Origin: Dromaius novaehollandiae
Lineage: Eukaryota > Chordata > Aves > Casuariiformes > Dromaiidae
Reading direction: 5' to 3'
Length of the DNA: 64,000 bases
Assembly (NCBI RefSeq): GCF_036370855.1
Contig: NC_088099.1
Coordinates: forward strand, 89,653,820-89,717,819
Each line of letters opens with the position of its first letter. Position 1 is the stretch's first letter. Below, piece after piece: positions 1 to 13,420 of the stretch. Both the position numbers and the translations under genes were made by a program. The notes below the pieces were generated by a model. The model did no database searches. It was not told where the DNA came from and saw only the letters and a program-made list of their open reading frames with translations.

Positions 1-2069
1 TCAGCATGAGAGAGCAGATTTGGAGGAATCTACCAGCCATTCAGTAATGGAACTGACTGTCCCTTGTTCTTTCCTCAAGAGACTTGGCCAAAACTTCTCC
101 AGAGGATTTTTTTTTCGTTGAGAATCCCTCTTTCAACAGAATTTCCCTGAGGAAAAAAAGAGCTTGTACCTTAGTCTGGAATTAGACTCTACAAGTCATA
201 TGTTCACTTCACTAGATAAATGGCTTTCCTGACATAAGACTAAGTAAATACTGAGGAAAGGTCCAATGCTCTGTGTGATGAGTTAGCAATTTTCTGAGCA
301 AGATGATTTCACTGATGTAAATTAAAGTCCATTTTTTTCTTAATAGAATTTGTTTGTTTGAATGCTTAATATTTGACATAAAACAGTATCTTCCAAGGTA
401 TCAGATATTCTCAGATCCGGTCAGGAATGTGCTGATGAAAATCAGGCTAGAAGTTGCACTCTTTTAAGATTATTTAGGTACCTCATTATCCAATTGCGAG
501 GTTGGTATTTAGGCAACTTGCAGCACTAGAATCGATATAGCTGAAGCTTGGTATCCAAAGCTAATATTTTTAATATTAAATTCTTACATTCTAAGCAACA
601 GGAGATGTAAAATGCACATGTTGATGTAAACATGTAAAATTTTGGTGGATAAGAATTGAAGGTCTATTAGCACTAAGAATTTGCCACTGACCTATATATT
701 TCTATTATTCTTATCTCAAAAATAGAAATAGACGCCTATTAAATAAAGTCCTGAAGTTCAGGAAATGTCCCGAAGCCCCTAAGGACACTTTTGAACTGGC
801 CGTAAGGTATTGGTGCAGAAGTTGAGATTGTTGCTTTGTTTCTTTTTTTAAAGTTCTTCTTCAAAATGACACCCTGATAGCTTTTCATGTATCCTAGAGA
901 TAGCAAGTAACTATTTCTTATGACTGAAAATATTAAATTACAGGTGGAGACTCCCTATTTACAGAGAAAGATGGAAGCAATCCCTTCACAAGTCAGAGGA
1001 CTCTCATAATATATGACTAAACTCAGTTATCTCATACAGTTGTGTTCATTTGTATGTTTGTGTGTTTCATTTGAAAAAGAAAGCTTTAAGCAACTGAGTT
1101 TAAGATTTAGTTTTTCATTTTCCTACAGAGGAACAGGAGCTCCTGCCATACTGCTGTGTGGTCTGGAAGCCCTTTGAGTCAATAGGAGTCTAGACTGTCA
1201 CCTCCTGCAGGGCTGGGCTTGAGCTGTTCTTTCCAGTTCTTCAAATCAGAGCCTGTAACGCTAACGAAGAGATGCTGAAAGACACTGACAGGTAACCGGC
1301 ACAAGCATCTCCACAACTAAGTAGTGAAGAGTAACTTTGCATTTTATTGTGTAGGATCTGAGTTCACAGAGACATAATAAAATCTGAGATAGAGCCTGCT
1401 GAAGTGACCTGAGGTTCTGTCATTGTCTTCAGTGGCCTTTGCCTCACCATCCTCAATACCAGCATCATGAAGAATTATTGCTTTAATAGCTTTCATATAA
1501 TTTGTATGTAGAAAGCTCTCCCCTGAGCAGTTTTATTTTACACTGTAGAATAAAGGCTGTTGGTGGCACGGCCATGGGGTGAATGATAACTTGAGTGTAT
1601 TATACTATAAATAAGTAATAACTGCACTCTTTAAGACAGAAAAGTGACAATTTCTACTTAGCCCTATGGGGTTAACATTCATAATGTACAGCACTTCAGA
1701 ACTACTGCATTTTATGGCTAGTAAAGTAGGAAGGGTAGATTACTTTTTAGAAAATTGTTTTATTTAAATATATATCACTTTCATTTAAAATACTACTCTT
1801 GGTAAGGGAAAACATATGCAAGAGATAAACAGCTGGATAAATGTTATGCAAATGCCAACAAAGAACTGTATTTCAGCTGTGATTTTTCATGAGAGGTTCT
1901 TTCATAATAGTGGAGGAACATAGCTTTTGCAGAAGTAACAAAATTTATCTTGGCATTGTTCTCCATATCTTGAATTGCTATGAGTGAGCATGATATATGT
2001 GAGAATATCCTGAGAGAAGACAGTAATGTCTACTGTCTATATACTGATTTCAGAATATTAGTTTCTGTG
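1..2069. other. Non-coding AT-rich stretch
   Basis: No credible ORF or splice-site-bounded exon was seen on either strand. Two places resemble the old amniote interspersed repeats built around a motif like TTGACTTCAATGGGAG: about 1170-1200 (gagtcaataggagtct) and about 1391-1442 (gcctgctgaagt followed by ctgtcattgtcttcagtgg). Both are heavily decayed, so the family is not named. The rest appears to be unique DNA. Confidence 0.5.
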
Positions 2070-2165
2070 CACTGCTGTAACTAATTAGCCGGGCAGTTTT
2101 GGACAAATCATTTCACCTCTCTGTGCCCATTTCTCCTCTCACCATCTTTTGTTTTATCCCTCTTT
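2070..2165 (+). repeat. MIR-type SINE fragment (3' half)
   Basis: The segment ggacaaatcatttcacctc followed by tctgtgccc at 2101-2128 matches, from memory, the 3' half of MIR (a Metazoan-wide tRNA-derived SINE with the core 'gacctTGGgCAAgTCAcTTaaCCTCTCTGtGCC'). The expected 'CAGTTTCC.CATCTGTAAAA' block that follows is eroded. Only the central/3' region is visible, with no clear tRNA-like head or target duplication. It is an old inactive copy. Confidence 0.6.
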
Positions 2166-5100
2166 GCTAGAGAGTTTGTTTATTTAACTGTGGCGTGGAC
2201 AGCGTCCACAATAAGCACCAAGCACTCATCTCAAATAGCGCCTTTGAGTGAAAAAGGCAAAAAAGGTCCTGACTGCAAATACCTTATGTGGGCAAGCTCA
2301 TAAGTGTTCAGTGAAACTGGGTCCTCTTTCCTCTGACTTTGATTTCTCCTCTAATAGCAAAGTGGCTGAGGAATCTTTGTGGTTTTTATAGAAGAGGGAC
2401 TTTGCTCTGGCTTTCCTCAAATTAGCTGATTTTCAGTAATATTAAACGAAGATTAAATGTTCAAAGTCTCTGAAGGAAGATAAAATTATAATTGTGTTGC
2501 CTCCCTCTTGGAAAAGCCAGAAGCACAATGAAGGCAGCTGCTGCTTAACCTTAGCTCTCTTGGGAAAACATGAAAATGTCAATGTAGTGTCCATTTTCAA
2601 CTGTAATTTCTTTCTCATATTTGACTGCCCAATCCTTTAGCCATCTTTGTAAATCTCATTGCAAAGGAGAAACCTTTTCTTCTCTTATTTTGTTGCCTTA
2701 TGTCTACTATAATGTAAGAGCCCTTAGATTAGTAATGTAAGATCTATTCTGCATTGAATACATAGGGTTTTAGCTAAGCTGCTGCTGTAAAGTAGAAGGT
2801 AGACTCCAAAAATCAATCTGAAAAACCTGAGATAGATGTCAAATTCCACACGATGTGAATGGGAGAAGTTTTGCACTAAAGAATAAGATTCAAAACTCTC
2901 TGTATGAGGTGGGAGTGGGATGGGGCTTAATGCAGCGATTAGAAAATGAGGAGGAGAAGCGTGTGTCTGAGACTGGGTCCATCTCACAGTGATGAGTGAT
3001 CAAGAAGAAAGGAAAGGAAACGCCTTTGTAGTTCAGAGAAGTCCCCTTCTGAGGAGGACTGGAATGAGTCTCTGGTACCCTAAGTCGGCTGCAGTGTCAG
3101 ACTCCCTCTATTGTTTGCTGACTCTCACCTCAAAAATTATTTTTTGCACAATGGTCTGTGCACTCTGGTCATGTGTGAAAACTCAACTGTGATTTCCTAA
3201 GTGCATTTTTGAGGAAAACTAGGTATCTAGTAGTGTGGGCAGGTAAGTTAGGGGATTTTTTCTGTTAGTATTAGCCACTGAAATTACAGCTCAAATTAAA
3301 TAGAAGCACCTAAGTATCTTTTTGAATCTGAGCCATTCAGCGTAAGGCGACCAGTCTCTCACCTTGATGTCTTTGCTCAAGAAAAAAGCTTAATAGATAT
3401 ACTCACATGAATAGGAACTTCTAATTGATAGCAGTAGAAAATGAAAAATAATCGTACGTACCCTCATAGCTGTAGATTCCTTCTTAAGGAAAAGGTATTT
3501 CCTAAAACCATGATTGCACAAAGGTGTTTGTACATACTTAACTTTACATACAGAAACAAAGCATTGGAGCTATTCACAGCGCACAAAGCTGAGTATGCAT
3601 GAAGTCTGTGCAGAACAGAGGCTGGAATGAAGAGCTGTGTTGAAGGTGCATCAGTCTGTGGCTGGTATAAAACACAAGCAAACCAAACACTAGAAAATAT
3701 TTTTTCAAAAAATTTCATGGACCATATGGTTCATGTTTTTTTTTTTTTCTTGTTTTCCCCCCCCATTTTCAGAGGCATAATCTTTTTCTTTTTTCTCTGT
3801 CAATGTCTCTAATGTGAAAATCAAAGTTTTACACAAAAACCCAATACACTGTCAAAGCACCTCAAAGAGCTATGAGTGCTATAAACCATTTGTGTCTCAG
3901 CTCTTACATGTTGTCAGCAAATGTTGGACAATTTTTGACTCATTGTTCATGCAGTTATAGTCAGGCTTCACTGACTATATCTCAGGTTACGCTGCTGAGG
4001 ATAGAAAAATGTCTGTAGAAGTCTCACAATGAATAGTATAACCAAAATTTAAGTCATGAATCTATATAATCAATTTCAGTATCTATTTCAGGGTTTTTTT
4101 ATTTCAAATAAAGCAAAGATGTTTGTTTAAAGGTCTGTTGCAGAAGAGCCACCATCCACCTCTTTTCTTTATACCTCTGTATTTCAAATCGGTATTGATG
4201 CATTTCTTAAGCACTTTGCTAAAGAAAAAAAAAAGACCTTGTCCTATGTCCTACATCCTCACAGAAACATATGATGATTCTAAAAAAGGGATATTAGAAA
4301 TTCAATCCTTTATTTTGAATATTGTGTTACAGATATGGATGTTAACATCCTGTGAATAAAATAAATGAGATTTCTTCTTCTGTAGATCAGCTCTTAATTT
4401 TATTTTTAATATTAAATAACTGTGTGTGTGGTCACACTCTCCTTAGACAAATACCAGCTATTGACTGAGATCCAATATATCACTATGAATGAGAAAACAT
4501 AAAGGTACCTGTATGCTAAGAACACTACTAAATAAGAAGAACAGTTCAAAGTATTTTTAAATAACCACAAGTTTTAATCTATATAATCCATATGAGTGAA
4601 GAGAAATCATAAAACTGACAAATTCATGCAGTCTTTCCAGGGATAAAAGGGGACTATGTAGATGGCAATACATCTTCTGATAATGCTGGCAAACTCATTA
4701 GTGTACAGTGATATCCATTATATAGAACATCATAAAGATGAAAGCTATTAAATGAGAAAATGGTCCCAAGTTCTATCACAGTGAGGGGACTATGATTCAT
4801 TATTCAAATTGATATAAGCAAAATGAAGGATGAGTTTTACTTATGATGCATAGTGAGAAGTTCTAAGCCTTGCTTAAGTATAAACCAGCACTCTGCCTGC
4901 TTGCTTCAATGACAGAGTGATAGTACCATCCAAAAGGTAGTTTCAGCCTGAGCACATTTGCTGACTATTATAGACTTCTACTGAACACGATAAAAATGAA
5001 AAGAATGGAGGAAGGAACTTGCTGTAAATCAGACTGCACAAATCATAACAACAACCACCTGACTGTGATATGCAAAAGTTCACCCTCTGAAGAGCCTTAA

Positions 5101-6875
5101 AAATTGTCGATGCAGAACAAGATTTGTAAAGTCATTAACTTACAAACTTAGGTTAGCTTGAGAGTATTTCTTCTAAATAGTATACAAAGTGTTTATCCTG
5201 AATACTATCCTTATTATCCTACTATTTGGACTTAGGAAAGAAGCATTGTGGTTAAATATTGCCAGGTTGCTATTCTCTCTCTTTCATTTTGCTTTTGCTA
5301 TCAGTATCTTTACTGCAGAATGACCATTCTATTGCTCTCAGAGTGTCCAGAAGAAAGCATCTGGTATCCAGCTTCTCACCATCTGCTGTGATATACTGTG
5401 TCCTCTTTTATGACTGTCATGTCAGATACAGGCAAAGGGTGCCTTTCATTTCCTGTCTATTTTTCAAATGATCACCTGTTCAGGAAATGGGGCAGTAATC
5501 CACAGTAGCTATGTAATACTTGTCACTTAATATGATGGTACCTTTTCTCCATATCAGGTTTGGAATTTCAGTAGGTTGCAGACCTCCTTCTTTGACCAGT
5601 CACTTTCCATTTTGCATACCTTATTCTAGTCTACACATTTTGCAAATGAGTTGTCAAACCTCACTAGTAGTTGCATACTTTGTATTTAGGTTTCAGATGA
5701 CTTGCTATTCTCAAGTGTATGGGCTTTATCTAGCTTGTGATACTAGCTTTAAAAAATCTTCTGGGTTTATTGTTCAATCCTCTTTCAAACAGAATTCAGT
5801 CTTGCACAAACCTATTTCTGCCCATCATACTTTAATAGGAGAATGATCCTCTCTGGCACTTCCTCCTTGTGATCTGATATAGCCTGAAATAGGAGGTTTT
5901 TGCCTTTTTCTCTGCCCACAGTATTCCACTTCTGAATACTGTTGAGAGACACACCTATGAATACTTGGAGACCTTGATGCAAAAAGGCTCTCAGACATTT
6001 TGGTAGCCATCGGTGTGCTATTTGGAAGTCTGCGCCTTGCTCAGTGTATGTGGCATCCCTTCTGACTGTTCACAGTTTTCTTACTCTCACCTCACAGTGT
6101 CATGAGTCATAGCAGATGTGTACAGTCATCAGCAGCACTTCTTAAAGAGGTTTTCTAATGGCTCATTATCAGACTGCTTATTGATCCCCTTTAATTGTGG
6201 AACCATTCCCTTCCAAAAAAGCACAGCCAGTAGCTTCTCTAACAGTTGAGTGTTTTCTCTTCTTTAGCTGTCAAGAGTCTAAGTAGTATGTGCTTCTAGC
6301 TGTGCATCAGTACTCTACTGAAGTATTCTTACATTCTTATTAAAGCAGCTCTTCTGTAGCATGGCCTTGCTCGTGGTTTTCTTTGCTCTCTCAAATGCCT
6401 TCTTGTGGGTTTTTGGTCATTTTCCATGCTGGTTCAGTGTGCACACATTCTCTCAAACACTCACAGACCTCACACAGGGTATTTTGAGTAATTTGAGTCA
6501 TGCATTTATCAGATGTGACCTATTTGTAATTAAAATCAGGGAGGAAATTCTGAAGTGCTAGATGGGATTCTGATGCTTTTCATTTCCGACTCAAAGAGAA
6601 GGAGGAAACACAGTGGAAGTTCTAAAAGGAAACCCACTCCGTTGAGATTTATACCTGAGATCTGAAGATAGAGGGAGAAAAAGTACAGAAATGAATGGTT
6701 CATGTGAAACTGAGCATGGGGCTAGATAGCTTAGAACTGCGTTGGCATTGTAGGGGCTAGGTCGCTATTCTAGTCACTGGGAGTTTTGCTGTTGACTTTT
6801 GGCTGTTATGTTTTGCCCAAGACCTTTGGAATTTACTTTTAATCACAAAAGTAAAATATAGTCACTCCAGAAACA

Positions 6876-6878
<3 letters not shown>
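2166..6878. other. Non-coding AT-rich stretch
   Basis: All ORFs here are short (108 codons or fewer) and without recognisable protein features. Around 3306-3335 the sequence gcacctaagtatcttt resembles a common old sauropsid repeat motif ('GGCACCTAAGTACCTTT'). Around 6776-6800 gggagttttgctgttgactt resembles the amniote 'GGGAGTTTTGCCATTGACTTC' repeat. A short T run occurs at about 3738-3749. Nothing else stands out. Confidence 0.45.

Positions 6879-6907
<29 letters not shown>
6879..6907. repeat. Poly-A tract, 29 A
   Basis: An uninterrupted run of 29 A residues. There is no recognisable SINE, processed gene or target duplication upstream, so it is more likely a simple homopolymer than a retroposon tail. 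Its length makes it polymorphic and prone to sequencing error. Confidence 0.95.
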
Positions 6908-9900
6908 GCCTCTGAATAAATTAAAACTTGTGGTTAAAGGAATCACCTCAAGAGTTAAGTCCAGATACAGCCTATGTTGTTTATTTGTTTGAAATGGTAA
7001 ATCTCCATCTGTGCATAATAACTGACTTGTACTTTGCAGTGCAAGCAAAGTTTATTTTCTCTTTTTATATCATCCAAAAGAAAAAAAAAGTTGCATCACT
7101 TCAGTTTATGTTAAGTGCTTCGTCAATACTTGGAGGAGAGGGACAAAGGACTTTTATACTTTTTTACTTTTAATTTTTTACTTTAAGTGCTGAACCATTT
7201 GAGCTTTAATGAATATTTCTAATATACAGTAAGGAAAGATAATATCCCACTGGTTCTTAAATAATCCATGTACATTTCTTTTCAGACTTGAGTCCTTTAT
7301 TAGCTGAAAAGAATACCATTATGCCTTCAGGCAGCTTGTATTATATATTCAATGACTGTAGTTTAAGCTAAAACATCAAGATTAAGCTTTCCAAAATAGC
7401 CTAAGGGATTTAATCTTATTATATTCAAGATGAAGAATTTCACTGGGATCTGGGTGCCTAACTCCCTTGGGTTTGTTTAAAATACTAGCCAAAATTTTAT
7501 GAAAATAATTGGAAATAAATCCATTACCTTAAGGTTCTATGTTTCATGCCTGGGTGGTCTCTATGTCACAGCTGATAAATTTATAACTCTACTTCATTCC
7601 TTTTCCTTTAATGACAGCTACCTATGTAATTGGCCTTTTTGTTGTCACTAGGAGACCTGATGCAAATGAGCCATATGACAGGTTTACTAGAGATGGAGTT
7701 ATACTACTCCAACTCAACTCCTTTTGCTTTTTACTGACACTAGTAAAAACAGTAGAAAGTAGTCAGGAAGATTTTCATATCTTGGTTTGAATCTAATTTA
7801 TATATTTAAAATTAAATTGCTTTTTAAATGCTAAATGTGCGAATGTCCATGGAAAGATAATCAAGTTTAAAAACTGGATATTCTAATAAGTGACTAAATG
7901 TAAAAGAAAAAGTCAATGCTTAGGTTTTCACTGAGGGCACTGCCCAATCTCCTTACAGTAGAGAAATTTTTAATACATTTTTTGATTAGCTAACCATGAG
8001 TGTATGGTCTCTATCTTGAAAATACTCCTAAGCTGACACATGCTCAATGTTGCTTCTGTGGAAGGGAATGGGGAGTAGCTTTGGATGTGAATGAAAGAGG
8101 AGAGCAAAACCCATTTCCATCCTGTACAGCTGTGGAGGGTAAACACAGAAAAGTAAACTGCTGAGCAGTGCACAAGTGCATCAGATTTCTTTCAGCTGAG
8201 CCATCAGTTTGTCCTCTGATGGTAATGACGTTTATTAATTCCCCTAAGTATTCAGCCCCTTAACCTCTATACATTTTTACCAATCTGTCATTAAAAATAT
8301 TCCCTTTGTAAGCAGGAGCTGTTCTGTTGTGGGCAATTACTGAACTGTTTAAGCAGATAAGTTTAAAGACCATTTGCTTTTGTTAGAAGGTATGTTTGGG
8401 GCCAACAAATGTAGCATGAACAAAAATTTAAAATGCAGAGGAAAACAGTTCAAGTAAATATTTGGCAAAATCTTACTCATGTAAGAACATCTAGGCAATG
8501 ATAAATATTGAATTGTAGAGTAAGATAATTGTGAAGTGGAAGAGAGAGATAGTATCTATTAGATATAATTTAGGAATAATCACTTAAGACATATCTTGAT
8601 GCAAAGGTAAAATTTAGGTCACCAGAGATGCTGTCATTATCTATGATTTTTTCAACTGGTGCAATCAGTGCCGGAAATGTTCATACATAAGCGAGCATAG
8701 AGATCTGAACTTTCAGATATACCAGAAACTCCTCTTATGATTGGAAAGAATAAAAGTTATTAAATGTAGATGTAATTTGCCATCAAAGGCACTTAGATAA
8801 CAAAGTACTGAGCATGATATTGAAAATTTAGGCAGATTGTATTGCTAAAGGTAGTTATCAGAAAATTACACTACATGAAGTTTGTGCACTGAAAAAAAGC
8901 TTAAGGAAACATTCAGTTTCATATTCTGTCCTTTTAGCAGCAGGTTAACTGAGTAAAGCTGACCAAACATCTCCCAAATGCTAATCTATTTTCCAATTTG
9001 TATGAATAAAGAATGTGATAATCTTGTGATAAATGCAATTACCTCCCTGATTTACAAGCTATTTAATATTTGCTGAGGTCTCATTCAAAGTTTCACGTTC
9101 CTTTCACTTTTGTTTTTAAGAAAAGTAACACTATTTATTTTAACTGTAGAACAGACATATTTATCTAGAATCAAAAAAATAGTGAAAGAAAACTGAACAA
9201 GACCAGCAAAATGTGACGTTCCACCTTTTTTTCTAATTAGAGATTTCCCAGTGATACTATTTCACACGTCACTGAGAACTTGATCCTGGACAATCCAGGA
9301 TTGTGGTATTACAAATGTAGGTGCAGTTCTTATGAGAACAGTAATGAGGTCACAGCTTTTATCCTCATGAAATGGTGATCTACACACAATGAATTTTCTG
9401 TCTTAATAATCCATCACACAGTTAATACTAAGTACAATTAGAATCTTCCACGGTGTTCATTAAGGAGTATTATGGTTCAGCACAAGTGTCTTAAAGGGCA
9501 TTCATATTCATAAGTCTCTCTATTCCTAAGAAGAAATACACTATGCTGACAGCCCAACTCACTATATTGATTGTTATGAATCACCTTTGAGTTGATCTAG
9601 TTTGTCATGTAGTTTCTGAAGCGTCATGCGCTTTGTTCTGCATTGCTTTTTTCATTAACACTGTATCATGTAGTGGGTTCTCTCCAGCCTGCTCCATTTT
9701 AGGTCATGGAAACATGAACATGAACACGGTTATCTTTAAACCCTTTTAGGGTGATTTCATATAGCACATTTTTCCTTTGGTATGGTTTGAGAACTGCCTT
9801 GCTTTTCCTTACTCAACAAGAAAATGGTAAATCTAATGCTTCTGGCCCCACAATATGCAGATGAAGGAGATTCCTTATTTTCATTTCCTTTCTGAGTAGC

Positions 9901-12900
9901 TCTACTCATCCTCGTGAATAGATATAATTTCTGTTTTGAACCTTTTCCAGTCACTTGCTACACTTCTGAAGAATTTCATCTGTTCCATAATTCTTAGCAT
10001 CTCCAATTCATCCACTTAGCCCTTTTTCTTCTTCCTTTCCATTTCTAGGTCCCTTTTTACCCAAGTAACTTCAATAGTAGGCACTTGTGGTTATTGCATC
10101 TGCATGTCAGAAATACATATCAACGCCCGCCCCTCCTGTGAATCTAGGTTTCCTTCCACAGGAATCAGGACAAGCTGGGGAGACATGCACTTAAGATAAG
10201 TCCTGAGTATGCTCTATAGAGTGCACCCCTACTGTGTAAACTCAGTTACTGAGAAGTCAAATGTGGAGCTTGTGAAGACACTGTGCCTTCAGTATTACTG
10301 TTGTTGAAAGAAATGTCCTATGTGGTGTAAAGGAGAAAACAGGACGGCTTAAACCAGGCTGCACATTACCTTCCTGCAAAATTTGGACCTCATAGTGCCT
10401 AGAGGAACTGGCATCCCTTCCACATCATTGTCCAGGGAAGTTATTAAAAAGGAAAATTAAGTGCTTGACTGGGATCCCAAAATGTTGGTATAGTTGGTAA
10501 GGAGCCACTGATGTTAATTGCTGAAAACAAGAGCTTATTTTAAGTTTTACCTAGCTGTTGGATTTACATATGCCCCATGAAATAGCACACTTTTGAGAAG
10601 AATGACTTTTCTCCAATGGGTCTTTGTGGGCTAAAATCCACGGAGGCATGGTATTTATCTTATGAAAATATGGGACAAAGATTGTGTGGTATTGTGTACT
10701 TTTATTCTAAAGTTCAGTTGGTGCAGCACTTTTCCAGACATGAAAGACTGAATGAAAAGTCACATCTTCTATGGACATCTTTACCTCCTTTGTAATGGTT
10801 TGAATACCTATGGCTATCGAATACAATGAGGGTGGGCACACTCCTGCTGAAGTTTGCAGCTTTGCATAAAATAATTAAATATTCATTGGATCAGAAAGAG
10901 AACAAGCATGATTTTATTGCCTACTGGTTAGGGAGGAATAATAAGAATTTCACTCTAATCATTTGCTTTAATAATTCCTTAATATATAGTTCTTTAATAT
11001 GAAATCCATAAGCTTTCACTGGAAAAGGAACTGTAACCTAGGTCTCTCCTTCTAGCATGAGGCTAGAGTAATTCTCATTGCATCAGCTTATTTCCAATCT
11101 AGTAAATAATTAATTATAAATAAATACTTAAAATTTCAAGAGAGCAGAATTAGAAAGCCCATTCCCTATCTTCAAAATACTCTGTAGTTTGTTGGGGAGC
11201 ACATTTACATCGCAGATTCAGATTACTCACACAGAAAAAAAAAAATCAGATTGTTTCCCCACATCCTAGGCACTGAACTCCTGGATTAAACTACAGGTCA
11301 ACAGATCTTCCTTCTCCCATTTTTATATTCTGATCCTATAGTTGCCTCAGTATATGTAGAGAGTATCATGAAGTCCATCTAACTGAGTAGCATGAAGATA
11401 CCTCATCAGAGTATCATGAAGTCTAACAAGTATCATGAACTCTGCAAGAACTAGCTAATACTTTCCAATGAGGTTTGAAGCATCAAGCTGCTCTGCATTT
11501 ATACAATAGGTCTGTCTGTGAGTAGAAATGTAGGGAGATGCACTCTATAAATGTGGGTACCTATAAGCCTTAGACTGTGATCAAGTAAAGTTTTTGAGAA
11601 TCTTAATTTTGGGATCAGATGCGTTTGCAAGCAGTTGCATGAGACATAGATCTAAGAAGAAGAAACCAAGTCTGTTCCACCAGTTTTCAAAAAGATTTAG
11701 ACTGAGACAGCCCAAATTCTCAAAGCTATTTCTCCCATTGATTTCTCTATGATTTAGTTGCCTAACTATGCTAAGTCACTTTTGAAAATTCTTTCCTCCA
11801 GAGCTGGAATGAATAATTGCCCAGAGCTTGCAACCACTGAAATATATCTTTCATTTTACTCACATGAGTCATCCAGTTGGTTTCAGTGAGATTGCTCAAG
11901 CATGTACAGTTAAGCAGGTGCATTTTAGCTACTCGCCCCTCCTGACCACTGCGTCAGGCTTGCCATTCCTACCCTCCTTCCCCACAGATGGAGCCACCCA
12001 AAGCTGCTTTAAAGGCTGATCAGATGTCTCATGTGTCAAAGGGAGTTTTTCAGTCACGTTTGGGGTGTGGGGGGGGTAAAGCAGTTCAGGCAGGCTGCTA
12101 ATCTCAGAAGGGTTTTTAGAGACAAATATACTGTTCCATCCTTGTTATTCTCTCTTTTTAGCCAGATGCATTGGCTTGCGAACTTGCTCATTTGCGTGGG
12201 GTTTTTTTGATTTTTTTTTTAGTTTATAATTTTCATAGAATAAATAAAATAGTAATGACCTTGTACTTACTTTGCCTCTTGCTTCCCATTCCAGTATTTT
12301 TTATTGCCTTAGCATTAATGCTATTTCTCAATGATCAAAATATTGCGACTTTTCAAAATGCTCCTACAGCATGTAATATAGGCTTTCTTCCGCTGTATGG
12401 AGAGTTTCAAGAGTATTTTTTTACTATGCTTTTTAAAACCTTTGCTTTAGAAGAAAAATAACTATCAGTGCAGTCTTTGTATTGATTTAGATTTCCTGCA
12501 GGATAAAATATAAGGAAATGTAAAGCTTTTTAAAAAGCTTGCCATCTTATCCTTGAAAATGTAGCCCTACAGCAGTTATTTTTGCTCCTTCCTTCATGTT
12601 AGAATGCAACTATATCTCTTTCTTTCAAGCTTTCTAATGGCTTTCACGTGTGGGTGGAAGTTCAGTCTCAGAAGCTGCCGTCTTAAATGACAAGCAACAG
12701 CAATCAAAGAGATACTAAACCCAAAAGCGAGTTAGGCGATTATTATACCATTAAGTAGTAAAGAGTATAAACAGGCACTCTTACTTTATCTTCCCCTGTT
12801 AGATGCCCCGTCCCCCGAGAATGCTTGTGCCAAAGATCCTCTCTGCTGGGTTTCCAAAGATGCAGATATTGACAGTAATGGATTCACCTGAAGGATCGAG

Positions 12901-13124
12901 GTCCTTGTTTGGGTACAGATTAAATGTTTATAGAAAGAATATATATTTCTCCATGTTATGGAGTGCATTTCAGTGAGTTTCTTAAGCATTCATATTTTGT
13001 GACAGCATTATAGCTTGCTCCATTAGCTTTAGCCAGGCTAGTCTTGTGCTTAAAGGTAGAAAAGTAGTTAAGTACTTGGCTGAATCGGGACCATAAATCT
13101 TAAAAGAAACTTAGTATTATTGTT
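6908..13124. other. Non-coding AT-rich stretch
   Basis: No supported exon. Old repeat-like motifs occur at about 7445-7480 (gggtgcctaactcccttggg) and about 11712-11795 (ctcccattgatttctctatg, then gttgcctaac and cttttgaaaatt), both of the decayed amniote 'GCCTAACTC / TTTGAAAAT' type. There is a perfect 8-bp inverted repeat with a 3-base loop at 9283-9301 (atcctgga / tccaggat). A perfect 18-bp palindrome lies at 12523-12540 (aagcttttt / aaaaagctt). The longest ORFs are under 100 codons and look like chance. Confidence 0.45.
11361..11440. repeat. Degenerate 'gtatcatgaa' short repeats
   Basis: The decamer gtatcatgaa occurs at 11363, 11411 and 11430, with a variant tagcatgaag at about 11388. The first and third blocks extend to gagtatcatgaagtc. 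The spacing is irregular (roughly 18-27 bp between successive units), so this is a decayed minisatellite-like cluster rather than a clean tandem array. Confidence 0.6.
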
Positions 13125-13420
13125 ATTGGTTAAGCAGTAGATTGTTACCCAACGAGCATTAACTGTATTATTATGCTGATGGTGATGTACTTTATGCAGA
13201 TAATTAAAGAAGAGCTTCAATTTTCATTATACCCTTAAGTATCTTCTCTTCTCAATCCAGATTAGATTTAATAGAGCTATTTGCATGCACATTTGATTGA
13301 TTTGGAGGTTTGGCAGGCGAACAAATTGACATTGTTAAAATTATTGACTTACTTACCCTGTATTTCCTTATTTTATTGACCTATTGAAATATTGTCAGCA
13401 CTATAACAAGCCTTTTAGCT
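13125..13420. other. Candidate conserved non-coding element
   Basis: By composition this block resembles deeply conserved vertebrate enhancers. It is dense in homeodomain-like TAAT/ATTA cores and has an octamer-like gagctatttgcatgcac near 13276, with no simple repeats and no indel-prone tracts. There is no ORF. Conservation itself cannot be judged from one sequence, so this is a suggestion only. Confidence 0.2.

Noticed and set aside
11361..11440. Repeated decamers as a CRISPR-like array
   Set aside because: Units are short, degenerate and irregularly spaced, and the genome is clearly vertebrate.
12171..12461. Hydrophobic 96-codon frame resembling a membrane protein
   Set aside because: T-rich DNA generates Phe/Leu/Ile-rich translations; no family resemblance or start context support.
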